Part shown: in pieces, positions 39,754-49,790 of the stretch | Layout: the number at the start of each line of letters is the position of its first letter | Position numbering within the stretch: position 1 is the first letter of the stretch | Assembly: GCF_012926505.1 (NCBI RefSeq) | Contig: NZ_JABBNT010000002.1 | Span: 124,001 to 188,000 of the forward strand | Reading direction: 5' to 3' | Source: Pacificispira spongiicola | GTDB lineage: Bacteria > Pseudomonadota > Alphaproteobacteria > UBA8366 > Aestuariispiraceae | DNA length: 64,000 nucleotides | Translations under genes and position numbers: made by a program | The notes under the pieces: model-generated | What the model was told of the DNA's origin: nothing | Database searches by the model: none | What the model saw: the letters and a program-made list of their open reading frames with translations, nothing else

Positions 39754-41055
39754 ATGAGCGACACTTCCAACCATACAATGACCCTGACCGATAATGCGAC
39801 GGGGCAGAGCTGGGAACTGCCGGTAATGGAGGGGTCCGTCGGACCGAAAGTTATCGATATTCGGAAGCTCTACGGTCAGAGCGGCTATTTCACCTACGAC
39901 CCGGGCTTTACCTCGACCGCATCCTGCGACAGCGCCATCACGTATATCGACGGTGACAAGGGCGTTCTTTTGCACCGCGGTTATTCGATCGAAGATCTGG
40001 CGGAAAACTGCGATTTCCTGGAAGTTTGCCACCTGCTGCTACGCGGGGAACTGCCGAAGGCACAGGAACTCGAAGATTTCCGCAACACCATCACCTATCA
40101 CACGATGGTGCATGAACAACTGATGAACTTCTTCCGCGGCTTCCGTCGCGACGCGCACCCGATGGCCGTCATGGTCGGTGTCGTCGGCGCGTTGAGCGCG
40201 TTCTATCACGACTCCACGGATATCAACGATCCGGAACAACGCATGATCGCGTCCCACCGGCTTGTGGCGAAGATGCCGACGATCGCGGCGATGGCCTATA
40301 AATATTCCATCGGTCAGCCGTTCATGTATCCGCGCAACGACCTGAGCTATGCGCATAACTTCCTGCGCATGACCTTCGGGGTTCCGGCGGAAGACTATGA
40401 AGTTGCCCCCGCCGTCGTCCGCGCCATGGACCGGATTTTCATCCTGCATGCCGACCACGAACAGAACGCCTCGACCTCCACGGTCCGTCTGGCGGGCTCT
40501 TCGGGCGCGAACCCGTTCGCCTGCATCTCCGCCGGTATCTCCTCGCTGTGGGGCCCGGCGCATGGCGGCGCGAACGAGGCCGTTCTGAACATGCTGACGG
40601 AAATCGGCGACAAGAAGAATATTCCGGAATTCCTGGCCCGTGCGAAGGATAAGGACGACCCGTTCCGCCTGATGGGCTTCGGCCACCGCGTCTACAAGAA
40701 CTACGACCCGCGCGCCGGCGTTCTGAAGAAAAGCTGCGACGAGGTTCTGGATCAGCTCGGCGTGCAGGATCCGCTGCTCGAACTCGCCCGCGAACTGGAA
40801 AAGATCGCCCTGGAAGACGACTACTTCGTACAGCGCAAACTGTTCCCGAATGTCGACTTCTATTCCGGCATCATCCTGAAGGCGATCGGCTTCCCGACCA
40901 GCATGTTCACCGTGCTGTTCGCCCTGGCCCGCACGGTCGGCTGGGTCGCCCAGTGGAACGAAATGATCGCCGACCCGCATCAGAAGATCGGCCGTCCGCG
41001 GCAACTCTTCCTGGGTCACGATCAGCGCGAATTCGTCCCGGTCGACAAACGGTAA
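39754..41055 (+). CDS. gltA: Citrate synthase
   Basis: First enzyme of the citric acid cycle, joining acetyl-CoA and oxaloacetate. The 433-residue protein belongs to the long, hexameric type II found in Gram-negative bacteria, with an N-terminal beta domain ([17 protein letters not shown]). The active-site residues lie in [28 protein letters not shown] and the late [10 protein letters not shown]. The ATG has AAGGAGGCTCCTC upstream, an excellent ribosome site. It has its own 142-base leader after gltX and a strong terminator behind it. Confidence 0.97.
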   Translation: MSDTSNHTMTLTDNATGQSWELPVMEGSVGPKVIDIRKLYGQSGYFTYDPGFTSTASCDSAITYIDGDKGVLLHRGYSIEDLAENCDFLEVCHLLLRGELPKAQELEDFRNTITYHTMVHEQLMNFFRGFRRDAHPMAVMVGVVGALSAFYHDSTDINDPEQRMIASHRLVAKMPTIAAMAYKYSIGQPFMYPRNDLSYAHNFLRMTFGVPAEDYEVAPAVVRAMDRIFILHADHEQNASTSTVRLAGSSGANPFACISAGISSLWGPAHGGANEAVLNMLTEIGDKKNIPEFLARAKDKDDPFRLMGFGHRVYKNYDPRAGVLKKSCDEVLDQLGVQDPLLELARELEKIALEDDYFVQRKLFPNVDFYSGIILKAIGFPTSMFTVLFALARTVGWVAQWNEMIADPHQKIGRPRQLFLGHDQREFVPVDKR

Positions 41056-41080
41056 TTTGGCGCTCGACCGCCTGCATAGC

Positions 41081-41108
41081 AAAACGGCCCCATCCTCGGG
41101 GCCGTTTT
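41081..41108. terminator. Bidirectional terminator between gltA and lpxB
   Basis: Perfect 11-bp inverted repeat, AAAACGGCCCC with GGGGCCGTTTT and a 6-base loop. It lies 25 bases after the gltA stop, and its right arm touches the lpxB stop codon on the other strand, so one hairpin closes both convergent transcripts. Confidence 0.9.
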
Positions 41109-42271
41109 CATTTCAGGGCATCAAGTACCGCCCGCGCGGCCGCCTCGCTGGGGCTTCCCCCGTCCTCAGGCGATAACTGCGCCAGATAGGGGCGCAAAGC
41201 CGCTATCTGATCCTTCCCCACGGGACCGGTCATGTGGTTCAGAACCGGAGCCAGTTTTTCGACGGTGCAGTCGTTCTGAATGAATTCCGGCACTACGGCG
41301 CGATCCGCCAGAATATTTAGGATATGGGCAAACCGCGCTTTCACGATCCGGCTCAGTATTTGATAGCTGATCGGGCTGATGCGATAGGCGATGACGGTCG
41401 GCGTGCCGGTCAGGGCCAATTCCAGGGCGACAGTGCCCGACGCGGCCAAGGCAGCGTCCGATGCCGCCATCGCCTCGTACTTCTCGCCTTGATCCGCGAT
41501 CGGCATCGCTGTTACCGGCCAAGCCGCCAATTCCGCCTCCACCGTCTCACGCAGATGCGGAACGGTCGGAACGACGCAAACGACCTTTCCGCCCGGCTGC
41601 GACGATATTCGTGCGATCGTGTCACGAAAGACCGGAAGCAGCCTTTCGATCTCTCCCCGACGCGATCCAGGCAAAACGCAGAATAGGCGTACTGTGTCGG
41701 CGATACCGTGGCGCGCCCGAAATCCATCTCCCGTGACCGTCGCGGCTGGGCTTTCCAACACCGAGTGGCCCACAAACGGCGCGGTCAACCCGACCTTCTC
41801 GAAATAGGGCGGTTCGAACGGCAGGAGGCACAGAAGGCGATCGAACAGATCCCGAAACGCAAAGACGCGTTTCGGGCGCCATGCCCAGACCGTCGGCGCC
41901 ACATAGTGAACCTTTGCGAAAGGCGTGCTCCCGCAAGCTTTTGCCAAGCGTTTGTTGAAACCCGGCGCGTCAATGGTCACCATGACATCCGGTTCGAAAC
42001 CGACGGCGGCCTGGGCGGCTTCTCTAATTCGTCGCTTCAGTTTCGGGATATGGGGAAGGACTTCGACAAGCCCCATGACGGCCAAATCAGAGATCGGAAA
42101 CAAGCTCGTCAGGCCCTGCCGTTCCATTTCCGGTCCGCCGACCCCGCGAAACTCTATCGGACCGCCATGCAGGCGCTTAAGCGCCGCCATCAAGCGTCCC
42201 CCCAGAAGGTCCCCGGAACTTTCCCCCGCCGACAAGAAAATCCTCAACGGACGGGGCTGTCGGGACGTCAT
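41108..42271 (-). CDS. lpxB: Lipid-A-disaccharide synthase
   Basis: Joins UDP-2,3-diacylglucosamine and lipid X into the lipid A disaccharide, on the inner face of the membrane. The 387-residue GT-B glycosyltransferase starts with LRIFLSAGESSGDLLGGRL and has the family segments FRGVGGPEM, IDAPGFN and YVAPTVWAWRPKR; ALAASGTVALELAL lies in the nucleotide-binding half. Its ATG overlaps the lpxI stop by 4 bases (ATGA). It is the last gene of the envelope cluster. Confidence 0.95.
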   Translation of the reverse strand: MTSRQPRPLRIFLSAGESSGDLLGGRLMAALKRLHGGPIEFRGVGGPEMERQGLTSLFPISDLAVMGLVEVLPHIPKLKRRIREAAQAAVGFEPDVMVTIDAPGFNKRLAKACGSTPFAKVHYVAPTVWAWRPKRVFAFRDLFDRLLCLLPFEPPYFEKVGLTAPFVGHSVLESPAATVTGDGFRARHGIADTVRLFCVLPGSRRGEIERLLPVFRDTIARISSQPGGKVVCVVPTVPHLRETVEAELAAWPVTAMPIADQGEKYEAMAASDAALAASGTVALELALTGTPTVIAYRISPISYQILSRIVKARFAHILNILADRAVVPEFIQNDCTVEKLAPVLNHMTGPVGKDQIAALRPYLAQLSPEDGGSPSEAAARAVLDALK

Positions 42272-43104
42272 TCGCCCTCTCCCGGTACGGCGATCAGGAA
42301 CAGGCCGGCCTCATCCGCCAAACGAATCGCTTCTTCCCGCTCCAACATGATGCTGCGGCCAGCCTCGATCGCGATACCGATGAACCCGTGCTGAATGGCA
42401 TTGCGGACGGTTTCCGCGCCGACCGTCGGCAGGTCGGCCCTAGTGGTTTGGCCGGATTTGCTGAGCTTCACCAGCACCGGGCCTTCCCCGGCCCGTTTCA
42501 AATCGCCACAGCGCGCGATTAAGCCGTCTGTGCCTTCCACGGCTTCAATTCCCAAGACCAAGCCATCCTGAATTACCACGGCTTGCCCGACATCTTGCGC
42601 GGATAGGGCTTTCAGGACGTCCCGACCTTTTTCGATATCCGATGCGGCGCGGTCTGACGGCGAGACAGCGCCCAATACGCCTTTTTCCAACCGAACCTCA
42701 TCCAAGATGACATCGGTCGGATGAACGGTTATATCGTATTCTTTCTTTAGAAAATCGATGACCCCCCGCAGCAACCCGTCGTCGCCACGACGCAACACGC
42801 CGTGCGCCAGAATCCGGGTCGTCAGCGAATCCGGCATCAGCTCCAACATCGATGGACGCCGCGTCGCACCGGCAAAAACCAGGTCCGAAATATCTTCCGC
42901 CTGCAATGTCCTTAGGACGGGGAGCGTCGCCCCCAAACGGAAGTCTTGAACCGGAAAACGTCCCGCGAACTGGGCGATATCCGCTTGCCCTCGGATCGCG
43001 AAGACATGAACGTAAATCCCGTTCGACGCCGCTTTCTCCGCGATGCGGAGCGGAAGTTCCCCCCTGCCGGCGATGATGCCGAGTTTCTTGAAAGGCGGTG
43101 TCAT
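42268..43104 (-). CDS. lpxI: UDP-2,3-diacylglucosamine pyrophosphatase LpxI
   Basis: Hydrolyses UDP-2,3-diacylglucosamine to lipid X and UMP, the step before LpxB. It is the LpxI type used by most alphaproteobacteria in place of LpxH. The 278-residue protein has the N-terminal LGIIAGRGELPLRIAE, and the C-terminal domain contains RADLPTVGAETVRNA and IAIEAGRSIMLE. I place the start at 43104, where GGGG(T) precedes the ATG. The stop overlaps lpxB, and lpxA lies 32 bases upstream. No lpxH-like protein is seen. Confidence 0.93.
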   Translation of the reverse strand: MTPPFKKLGIIAGRGELPLRIAEKAASNGIYVHVFAIRGQADIAQFAGRFPVQDFRLGATLPVLRTLQAEDISDLVFAGATRRPSMLELMPDSLTTRILAHGVLRRGDDGLLRGVIDFLKKEYDITVHPTDVILDEVRLEKGVLGAVSPSDRAASDIEKGRDVLKALSAQDVGQAVVIQDGLVLGIEAVEGTDGLIARCGDLKRAGEGPVLVKLSKSGQTTRADLPTVGAETVRNAIQHGFIGIAIEAGRSIMLEREEAIRLADEAGLFLIAVPGEGE

Positions 43105-43136
43105 GCCGTGAAACCCCGCATGGACGATGAACCGGG

Positions 43137-43940
43137 TCAGTCGGCCCCACCCAGGGACCGTGGCTGCGTCAAACCGCGGCTGGACTGTTTCTTGACGAAA
43201 TCGACGATCTGGCTGACCGCTTCTTCGTTGCCAAACATTTCCGCAACGTCGTCGACACGTTCCTGCAAGGTTCCTTCGTCCGCGAACAGCATACGATAGG
43301 CCGACCGCATGTGATGGATCGTATCCTTCGTGAAACCGCGCCGTTTCAGGCCGACGACGTTCAAACCGCACAGGCTCGCGCGCTCCCCCAGGACGGAGCC
43401 ATAGGGGATAACGTCATGCTCAACGCCCGACATGCCGCCGATCATCGCATGCGGCCCGATACGCACAAATTGGTGTACGGCGGATAGGCCCCCGATAATC
43501 GCGAAATCGCCCAGGACAACATGCCCCGCCAAGGTAGCGTTGTTCGCCAGGATGACATGGTCGCCGACAAGGCAGTCATGGGCGACATGCGCGCCGACCA
43601 TGAACAAGCCGCCGTCACCAACTTTTGTCAGCATACCGCCGCCGGCCGTGCCTGGATTCATCGTCACATATTCGCGGATTTTGTTGCGCGCACCGATTTC
43701 CAGTCGCGATTCCTCGCCACCGTATTTAAGATCCTGCGGCGCCAACCCTATACAGGCGAATGGAAAAATCTCGGTTTCCGCCCCGATCACTGTGCGCCCA
43801 CCGATAACGACATGGGAATGCAGCACCACACCGTCGCAAAGCTCGACATCCGGCCCGACCGTGCAGAACGGGCCGATCTTGACCGAATCGGCTATACGCG
43901 CGGCCGGATCGATAACGGAACTCGGATGGATATCAGGCAT
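43137..43940 (-). CDS. lpxA: UDP-N-acetylglucosamine acyltransferase
   Basis: Adds the first 3-hydroxyacyl chain to UDP-GlcNAc in lipid A synthesis. The 267-residue protein is a left-handed beta helix with hexapeptide repeats up to about residue 180, followed by a helical C-terminus. The catalytic His region [21 protein letters not shown] is present. I use ATG 43940, which sits after GGGATGAG and inside the fabZ stop region; ATG 43946 would lack spacing. It overlaps the end of fabZ by 8 bases. Confidence 0.95.
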   Translation of the reverse strand: MPDIHPSSVIDPAARIADSVKIGPFCTVGPDVELCDGVVLHSHVVIGGRTVIGAETEIFPFACIGLAPQDLKYGGEESRLEIGARNKIREYVTMNPGTAGGGMLTKVGDGGLFMVGAHVAHDCLVGDHVILANNATLAGHVVLGDFAIIGGLSAVHQFVRIGPHAMIGGMSGVEHDVIPYGSVLGERASLCGLNVVGLKRRGFTKDTIHHMRSAYRMLFADEGTLQERVDDVAEMFGNEEAVSQIVDFVKKQSSRGLTQPRSLGGAD

Positions 43941-44415
43941 TCTCATCCCGATCCCGGATCATCGCCGCAAAGACGGCTTCCGCAACCAACTTTCCGTCGA
44001 CGAAGGCCTCGCCGCGAAATTTCCAAACCGCGCCGCGGTTTTGTTTCTTGGAAACATGCACTTCCAAACGATCTCCCGGGACGACGGGGCGGCGAAACTT
44101 CGCTTCCTCAATGGACATGAAGTAAACTAGTTTCCCTTCGGATTCCGGTCCCAAGCTCGTCACGACCATGACACCGGCGGTCTGCGCCATGCTTTCGATG
44201 ATCAGCACCCCTGGCATAACCGGCTTGCCGGGAAAATGGCCTTGAAAATACGGCTCACCCATCGACACGCATTTAATCCCGATTGCTTTCTCGTAGGGGA
44301 CAACTTCATCGACGCGGTCCACCAAAAGAAAAGGATAGCGGTGCGGAATCCGCTCCATAACCCGAAGAACATCAATGTCTTTCACGGCTTCCAATGTCGT
44401 ATCGTTCATAGTCAT
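43933..44415 (-). CDS. fabZ: 3-hydroxyacyl-[acyl-carrier-protein] dehydratase FabZ
   Basis: Dehydrates 3-hydroxyacyl-ACP in fatty acid elongation; the same substrates are used by LpxA and LpxD, so the grouping is metabolically direct. The 160-residue hot-dog protein has the catalytic His in [16 protein letters not shown] and the start [13 protein letters not shown]. An ATG two codons downstream (44409) is an alternative start, with a slightly better distance from a weak GAG. It lies between lpxD and lpxA. Confidence 0.95.
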   Translation of the reverse strand: MTMNDTTLEAVKDIDVLRVMERIPHRYPFLLVDRVDEVVPYEKAIGIKCVSMGEPYFQGHFPGKPVMPGVLIIESMAQTAGVMVVTSLGPESEGKLVYFMSIEEAKFRRPVVPGDRLEVHVSKKQNRGAVWKFRGEAFVDGKLVAEAVFAAMIRDRDENA

Positions 44416-44437
44416 AACTCGTATTTTTTAGGGTTCT

Positions 44438-45463
44438 TCAATTTTTTTCCGGCCTGCTCATGGCCTTTTTCAGGAATGCATGCTGCCGCAGCCACTGCCG
44501 AACCGGGACTGCGGGTAACCCCCCCATAATCGCCTTAGGTTCGACATTCTGAATTACACCACATCTCGCGGCAAGCTGCGCACCGGAACCGACGGTCAAA
44601 TGACCGGCAACGCCGCTTTGCGCTCCGCACACAACAAAATCGCCCAAAATGGTACTTCCCGCGACTCCAGCCTGTCCGGCGATCACACACCCCTTCCCGA
44701 GAACGACGTTGTGCCCGATCTGAACCAAATTGTCGATCTTGCAGCCGTCCCCGATCACCGTATCCGGCCCCATACCGCGATCAACACAGCTATTGGCCCC
44801 GATTTCGACAAAATGTCCGATTTTGACGGCACCCAGCTGAGGGATATCGACATATCCGTCCCTGTCCATCGCGAAACCGAACCCGCGTGTGCCAATACGA
44901 ACACCGGAATGAATACGGCAATGATCGCCGATATCCGCATACCCGACATAGGCAGCCGGTCCGATCCAGGTACCGGCGCCAACCGTCACCCCTGTATCGA
45001 TCACGGCGTTCGCACCAATCCATGCGCCGTCGCTGATCACGGCACCTTCCGCAACCCGCGCCCCCGGATCTATCCGTACGTTTTCCCCGATCGTCGCGCT
45101 GTCATGAATACTTGCCGCGGGATGGATCAAGGGTTCCGGGGTCGGCTCCGGGTAAAACGCCTGCGAAATCAGTGCGAAGTCATAGTACGGCCTACGGGAT
45201 ACGACTCCGACGGTCCCCAGAGGCAACATGCCGACATACTTCTCTTCGAGTATGACCGCTGCGGCCGTAGTTTGCGCCAGTTTCTTGACGTATCGCCGAT
45301 TAGCGAGGAACGAAACACTCGCTGCATCGGCCGATTCTATCGCCGCAGTGCCTTCAATCAGCCTGTCCGACGCATCCGGGTCGGAAAGCTGACATCCGAC
45401 GTTACGCGCGAGTTCTCCAAGCGTGAATGGGCCATGTTTGGAAAAAAATCTTGGGTCCGGCAC
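44438..45463 (-). CDS. lpxD: UDP-3-O-acyl-glucosamine N-acyltransferase
   Basis: Adds the second, N-linked hydroxyacyl chain to the lipid A precursor. The 341-residue protein has an N-terminal uridine-binding domain (about 1-100) and a long hexapeptide-repeat beta helix (about 110-310). The [18 protein letters not shown] region and the catalytic His segment [10 protein letters not shown] are typical. It starts with GTG and has GGAG upstream, 15 bases after the skp stop. The short C-terminal helix carries a Lys-rich end. Confidence 0.95.
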   Translation of the reverse strand: MPDPRFFSKHGPFTLGELARNVGCQLSDPDASDRLIEGTAAIESADAASVSFLANRRYVKKLAQTTAAAVILEEKYVGMLPLGTVGVVSRRPYYDFALISQAFYPEPTPEPLIHPAASIHDSATIGENVRIDPGARVAEGAVISDGAWIGANAVIDTGVTVGAGTWIGPAAYVGYADIGDHCRIHSGVRIGTRGFGFAMDRDGYVDIPQLGAVKIGHFVEIGANSCVDRGMGPDTVIGDGCKIDNLVQIGHNVVLGKGCVIAGQAGVAGSTILGDFVVCGAQSGVAGHLTVGSGAQLAARCGVIQNVEPKAIMGGLPAVPVRQWLRQHAFLKKAMSRPEKN

Positions 45464-45477
45464 CCGATTATTCTCCG

Positions 45478-46092
45478 CTACTTTTCGACGATCGGCGTAA
45501 AATTAACCTTTTGCAGGCGCTCATCGAGCCGTTTGATAATATCTTTCGTAATATCAATGTCTGCCCTGGCGTAAACAATTGCGGATTTATTGCGAGCGCC
45601 ATCGAGCACAAGGTTCAAATTCATTTCGTCAGCGATCTCGACGACGATTTCCTGCATTTGCTCGGAAATACGGCGCTGTGCTTCGTTCAAGGCGGATTCT
45701 AGAATTTGCTTACGCTGCCCCATCACTTGATTTTGCTTACGCAGCTTCGCTTCGAATTCATCCCGCTTCGCCGCAAAAGCTTCCGGTGCCAAAATCGACT
45801 GTTGTTCGGATAGGGCCCTACCTTCTTCTTCCAATTCACTCTGCGTCTTCCGCAATTCCTCGACCATGCGATCGTTTTCTGCCTTGAACTTGACGCGGAG
45901 ATCCTTCCAAACAAGCGCTTCAGCCTGAATTCGCGTGGAATCGACGACCGCTGCATGCAGCGGCTCGACATCCTGCGCGAAGGATTGGGGCGCAGCAAAA
46001 CAGACCGTCGACAATGCGAGTGCCGCCGCGGTCGCATTACGCATCGTAATGATCGACTGGCGCCATTTACCGGATTTAAGCCCGGAGGTCAT
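45478..46092 (-). CDS. skp: OmpH/Skp family outer membrane protein chaperone
   Basis: Periplasmic jellyfish-shaped chaperone that delivers unfolded outer-membrane proteins to BamA. The 204-residue protein begins with an N-terminal signal peptide ([20 protein letters not shown] ends it near residue 40), then a long coiled-coil region with many Glu/Lys/Gln and a C-terminal small domain. I use ATG 46092, one base after the bamA stop and with GAGG upstream; the frame is open further, but that part lies within bamA. The order bamA-skp-lpxD is conserved. Confidence 0.88.
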   Translation of the reverse strand: MTSGLKSGKWRQSIITMRNATAAALALSTVCFAAPQSFAQDVEPLHAAVVDSTRIQAEALVWKDLRVKFKAENDRMVEELRKTQSELEEEGRALSEQQSILAPEAFAAKRDEFEAKLRKQNQVMGQRKQILESALNEAQRRISEQMQEIVVEIADEMNLNLVLDGARNKSAIVYARADIDITKDIIKRLDERLQKVNFTPIVEK

Positions 46093-46093
46093 A

Positions 46094-48478
46094 TTAGAAC
46101 CTCGTTCCGAAGTTGAACCGGAAGAATTCCGTCTTGTCGAAATTCTCCTTGGTGATCGCTTGCGAGAAATCCGCACGAATTGGTCCGAACGGCGACGACC
46201 ACAGAATACCGAAGCCGACAGCGGAACGCATAGACGGTTCGTCCTGAATCGTGGAACCCGTATCGTCAACTTCCGTCAAATAACCGACGTCAGAGAACAG
46301 GGCACCGCTGACGCCGAATTCATCTGGCAGACCGATGGGAAACTGCAATTCGACGGTACCCGTGGCGATGCGTTCCCCGCCAAGCGCATCCTCGCTCGCG
46401 CTATCACGAGGACCGGCGCCAGCGAATTCGAAACCGCGTAGGTTATCGCCGCCGAGCAGGAACCGATCGTTAAGTCGAATATCGTCTCCGAGCCCCAACA
46501 AGCTACCAACTTCCGCCTTTGTCCCAAGACGTACGGAATCTGTAAACGGAATATACCAAGCGCCGCCAAGCTTCGTCCGAAGATACCGCACCGAACCACC
46601 AATCCCGGCCATGTCGGTAGCCAAGTATACTTGATAACCATCGGTCGGGTCGACACGGCTGTTACGGCGATCAAAGGTAAGCGTTTGGCCGACGGAGGAA
46701 ATATATTCGTCCCCCTCTTCCGCACGGATGAACCGATTGGCGGAATCGCCGATATTTTCGATTGTTTCCAAGGCGAAGCGATAACGAACCTGCTGACGCC
46801 AATCTTCATTCAACTCATACCCGAAACGGACGCCTGCACCGGTTTCCTGGCTGTCGTAAGAAGCGACGTCCTGATTGTCCCGGATAACATGGAACAAATC
46901 GATCCCCGCCGACAGATTCCGGTCCAGGAAGTAAGGTTCCGTGAACGAAAAATCGACCATCTGGGTGCGCTGAGAAATTGTTGTCGAGAGGCTCAGGTCT
47001 TGACCTCGCCCCAACAGATTGCGTTCCCGCATCGAAATGGTACCCAACGCGCCATCGGTGCTTGAGAATCCGGCCCCCACCGACAGCTCGCCGGTCGACT
47101 TTTCCTTAACATCAACCTGCACAACGGTTGAATCAGGCTCCGTGCCCGGCACGTTGGTAACCTCGACATTATCGAAAAACCCGAGATCTTCTATTCGTTG
47201 CCGGGACCGACGCAATTTGGCCGAGTTGAAAGCATCCCCTTCGACCAGCAGGAATTCGCGGCGGATAACTTCATCCAAAGTCCGAACGTTTCCGCGGATA
47301 TCCACCTTTTCGACGTAGACGCGCGGCGCTTCTTCGATCTGGAACGTGATGTTGATCTTGAGATTGTCTTTGTCTCGATCGACGATAGGAACAATATCGA
47401 CGAAGGCGAAGCCCTTTTCGCCAAGCGCATTGGTCAGCGCGACGATCGTGTCGTCCACGGCATCCGCGTCATACCAATCGCCCGTTTCAAGATCGATTAC
47501 GTCCTTCAACGGCTCCGGATCGATATCGTCGATCTTCGACACCAAGTCGAATTCGCCGAATTGATAACGCGGGCCCTCTTCCACCGTAAAGGTGATGAAA
47601 AACGCATCCTGCTCCTCGGTCAACTCGGCCACGGCGGACACGACGCGGAAATCCGCGAACCCGTTGGCTAGATAGAAGCGACGCAGTAATTCGCGGTCGA
47701 AGGTGAGCTTGTCCGGATCGTAGGTGTCGGAATTCGAAAGGAACCGGTACCAACGGCTTTCCTTCGTCACCAGTTCTTCGCGCAGGGCACTGTCGGAGAA
47801 ATACTCGTTGCCGACAAAGCTTACCTTCTCGATACCGGTCAGCGACCCTTCCGAAATCTCGAAGACCAAATCCACACGGTTTTGCTCAAGCTGGATGACC
47901 TTCGGTTCGACTTTCGCGGAAAAACGGCCCCGACGGCGATACAATTCAAGAATACGCTGAACGTCGCTCTGCACACGGGTCCGAGTGTAGACGACGCGCG
48001 GACGCAGTTGCGTTTCCGCGGCAAGGACATCGTCGTCCAACCGGTCGTTTCCTTCGAAAGCGATACGGTTGATGATCGGGTTTTCAACCACGCGAATCTG
48101 CAATTCGCCGTTCGCCATCTCCATGGCGACATCCGCGAACAGGCCGGTCGCGAACAAGGTCTTCAACGCCTCGTTCACGCCGCGCGCGTCGATCGCGTCG
48201 CCCTCACGGACACCAATGTATGACAGCACCGTTTCACGTTCGATGCGTTGCGCGCCGGTAACGGTGATCGCGCGAATTGTCGGGGAGCCCGGCTGAACTT
48301 GCGGCGTTGACGGCACCGCCTGCGTCCCGCCTTGCGGCTGCGGCGCAACCAATGGAACCGTTTGCCCCATCGCCACATCGGACGCGAACACGGCCGCACA
48401 AACGGCGCCCGTCGCGGTCATCATTTTGATCCACCGACCGAAACCGGCTGCCATTCCCTCACCCACGCACATCGTCAC
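46094..48478 (-). CDS. bamA: Outer membrane protein assembly factor BamA
   Basis: Core of the machine that inserts beta-barrel proteins into the outer membrane. The 794-residue protein has an N-terminal signal peptide (about 1-39), five POTRA repeats (about 60-410) and a C-terminal 16-strand barrel ending in FFRFNFGTRF with its terminal Phe. GYQVYLATDMAG and LGGDNLRGFEFAG-like segments mark the barrel. The start is uncertain: GTG 48478 has GAGGA at 9 bases, while ATG 48472 and 48454 are alternatives. It lies between rseP and skp. Confidence 0.95.
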   Translation of the reverse strand: MTMCVGEGMAAGFGRWIKMMTATGAVCAAVFASDVAMGQTVPLVAPQPQGGTQAVPSTPQVQPGSPTIRAITVTGAQRIERETVLSYIGVREGDAIDARGVNEALKTLFATGLFADVAMEMANGELQIRVVENPIINRIAFEGNDRLDDDVLAAETQLRPRVVYTRTRVQSDVQRILELYRRRGRFSAKVEPKVIQLEQNRVDLVFEISEGSLTGIEKVSFVGNEYFSDSALREELVTKESRWYRFLSNSDTYDPDKLTFDRELLRRFYLANGFADFRVVSAVAELTEEQDAFFITFTVEEGPRYQFGEFDLVSKIDDIDPEPLKDVIDLETGDWYDADAVDDTIVALTNALGEKGFAFVDIVPIVDRDKDNLKINITFQIEEAPRVYVEKVDIRGNVRTLDEVIRREFLLVEGDAFNSAKLRRSRQRIEDLGFFDNVEVTNVPGTEPDSTVVQVDVKEKSTGELSVGAGFSSTDGALGTISMRERNLLGRGQDLSLSTTISQRTQMVDFSFTEPYFLDRNLSAGIDLFHVIRDNQDVASYDSQETGAGVRFGYELNEDWRQQVRYRFALETIENIGDSANRFIRAEEGDEYISSVGQTLTFDRRNSRVDPTDGYQVYLATDMAGIGGSVRYLRTKLGGAWYIPFTDSVRLGTKAEVGSLLGLGDDIRLNDRFLLGGDNLRGFEFAGAGPRDSASEDALGGERIATGTVELQFPIGLPDEFGVSGALFSDVGYLTEVDDTGSTIQDEPSMRSAVGFGILWSSPFGPIRADFSQAITKENFDKTEFFRFNFGTRF

Positions 48479-48552
48479 CGATATGATTCCTCAGCACAGA
48501 AACAAACACCTCCACGACTCGACGGTGAGCCAAGAGGCTTGAATCATCATTC

Positions 48553-48585
48553 GAGCCGGTCCCCCGATAGTCGGAAAACCGGCTC
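48553..48585 (-). repeat. Nested inverted repeat between rseP and bamA
   Basis: Outer arms GAGCCGGT and ACCGGCTC (8 bp) enclose an inner CCGA-TAG-TCGG hairpin. It lies 83 bases after the rseP stop and 75 bases before bamA. Without a U tract it is unlikely to be a simple terminator; it may be a processing site or weak attenuator that sets BamA level relative to RseP. Confidence 0.45.
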
Positions 48586-48668
48586 ATTGTTACCGTATCA
48601 CGGAATGAGATTAAACCTGAAAATACTCCAAGAATCAAATTCCTAAGTTTCGGATTCGCCGAAGGGAA

Positions 48669-49775
48669 TCAAATCACGCCGTGTTCTTTGAGCAATTGCA
48701 CGATATCGTTTTGCATCACAATCACCATGACCAGGAGCAGAACGGCGAGACCACCGCGAAGCAGGTATTCCTGCGCCTTTTCACCAAGCGGCTTCCGGCG
48801 CACCGCCTCGATCGCATAGAACAGCAAATGCCCGCCGTCGAGCATCGGCACCGGCAGAAGATTAAGCAGCCCCAGATTGATCGACAGCACCGCAACGAAT
48901 ACGATGAGGTCGAGCGCGCCGCGTTGTGCCACCTGATTCGACATGTCGACGATTTTCACCGGACCGCCCATGTCGTCGAGGCTTCGGCTGCCGGTAAAAA
49001 TCTCCCCGATCGAGGTCAATGTCAGAATGCTGTAGTCCCAAGTCCGTTCCGTCGCCATCACCAGCGAATCGATCGGGCCGAAGGTCACGACCTGGAAGGG
49101 ACGGTGCACCCCGATTGCAAAGGCTTGTATCTCTTCATTGAAACGCGGGGTCAGGTATTTCGTCGCCGTCTGGCCGTCGCGCGAAATCTTGACGATCAAT
49201 TCCCGACCGTCGCTCCCACGGATGCTTTCGACGAATCCATCCCAGTCACCGATCTCGCGACCGTCCACGGACAGGATTTTATCGCCTTCCTGCAAGCCCG
49301 CCTCATCGGCCGGACTGGATTCGACAATCGCGCCGATACCATAATCCGCGATATCTTGGGGTTCCCGTAGGCCGGCATTTCCGAACAACAGCGCCATCAC
49401 GAAAATGGCGAAGATGAAGTTGGCCGCGGGACCGGCAAAGACGATCGCAGCCCGCTGAGCGAGGCTCTTGTGGTCGAAAGAAACCTTCTGCTCTTCTTCC
49501 GTCACCGCCCGACCGGTATCGCCCTGGACATCCTCCATGCTGTGTTCGCCGAACATCCGAACATAGCCGCCGAGCGGAACAATGCTGAATTTCCAACGGG
49601 TTCCATGACCGTCGGTCCAACCGAACAATTCCCGCCCGAACCCGATGGAAAAAACTTCGATCCGCACGCCGCAGAGCCGCGCGACAAGGTAATGCCCCAT
49701 CTCATGCACATAGACGAGGATGCAGAACACCAGCACCGCGTTGAAATACCCGATACCGCCGACAATACCGTCCAT
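48669..49775 (-). CDS. rseP: Site-2 metalloprotease RseP
   Basis: Intramembrane zinc protease that cuts anti-sigma factors and leftover signal peptides. The 368-residue protein has the zinc motif HEMGH at 24-28 in the first helix, a periplasmic PDZ domain at about 125-205, and the third ligand region NLLPVPMLDGGHLL near 310. Its position between dxr and bamA is the standard one. ATG 49775 follows TAGGGA. Confidence 0.95.
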   Translation of the reverse strand: MDGIVGGIGYFNAVLVFCILVYVHEMGHYLVARLCGVRIEVFSIGFGRELFGWTDGHGTRWKFSIVPLGGYVRMFGEHSMEDVQGDTGRAVTEEEQKVSFDHKSLAQRAAIVFAGPAANFIFAIFVMALLFGNAGLREPQDIADYGIGAIVESSPADEAGLQEGDKILSVDGREIGDWDGFVESIRGSDGRELIVKISRDGQTATKYLTPRFNEEIQAFAIGVHRPFQVVTFGPIDSLVMATERTWDYSILTLTSIGEIFTGSRSLDDMGGPVKIVDMSNQVAQRGALDLIVFVAVLSINLGLLNLLPVPMLDGGHLLFYAIEAVRRKPLGEKAQEYLLRGGLAVLLLVMVIVMQNDIVQLLKEHGVI

Positions 49776-49790
49776 AGTCCCTACCCGTCT

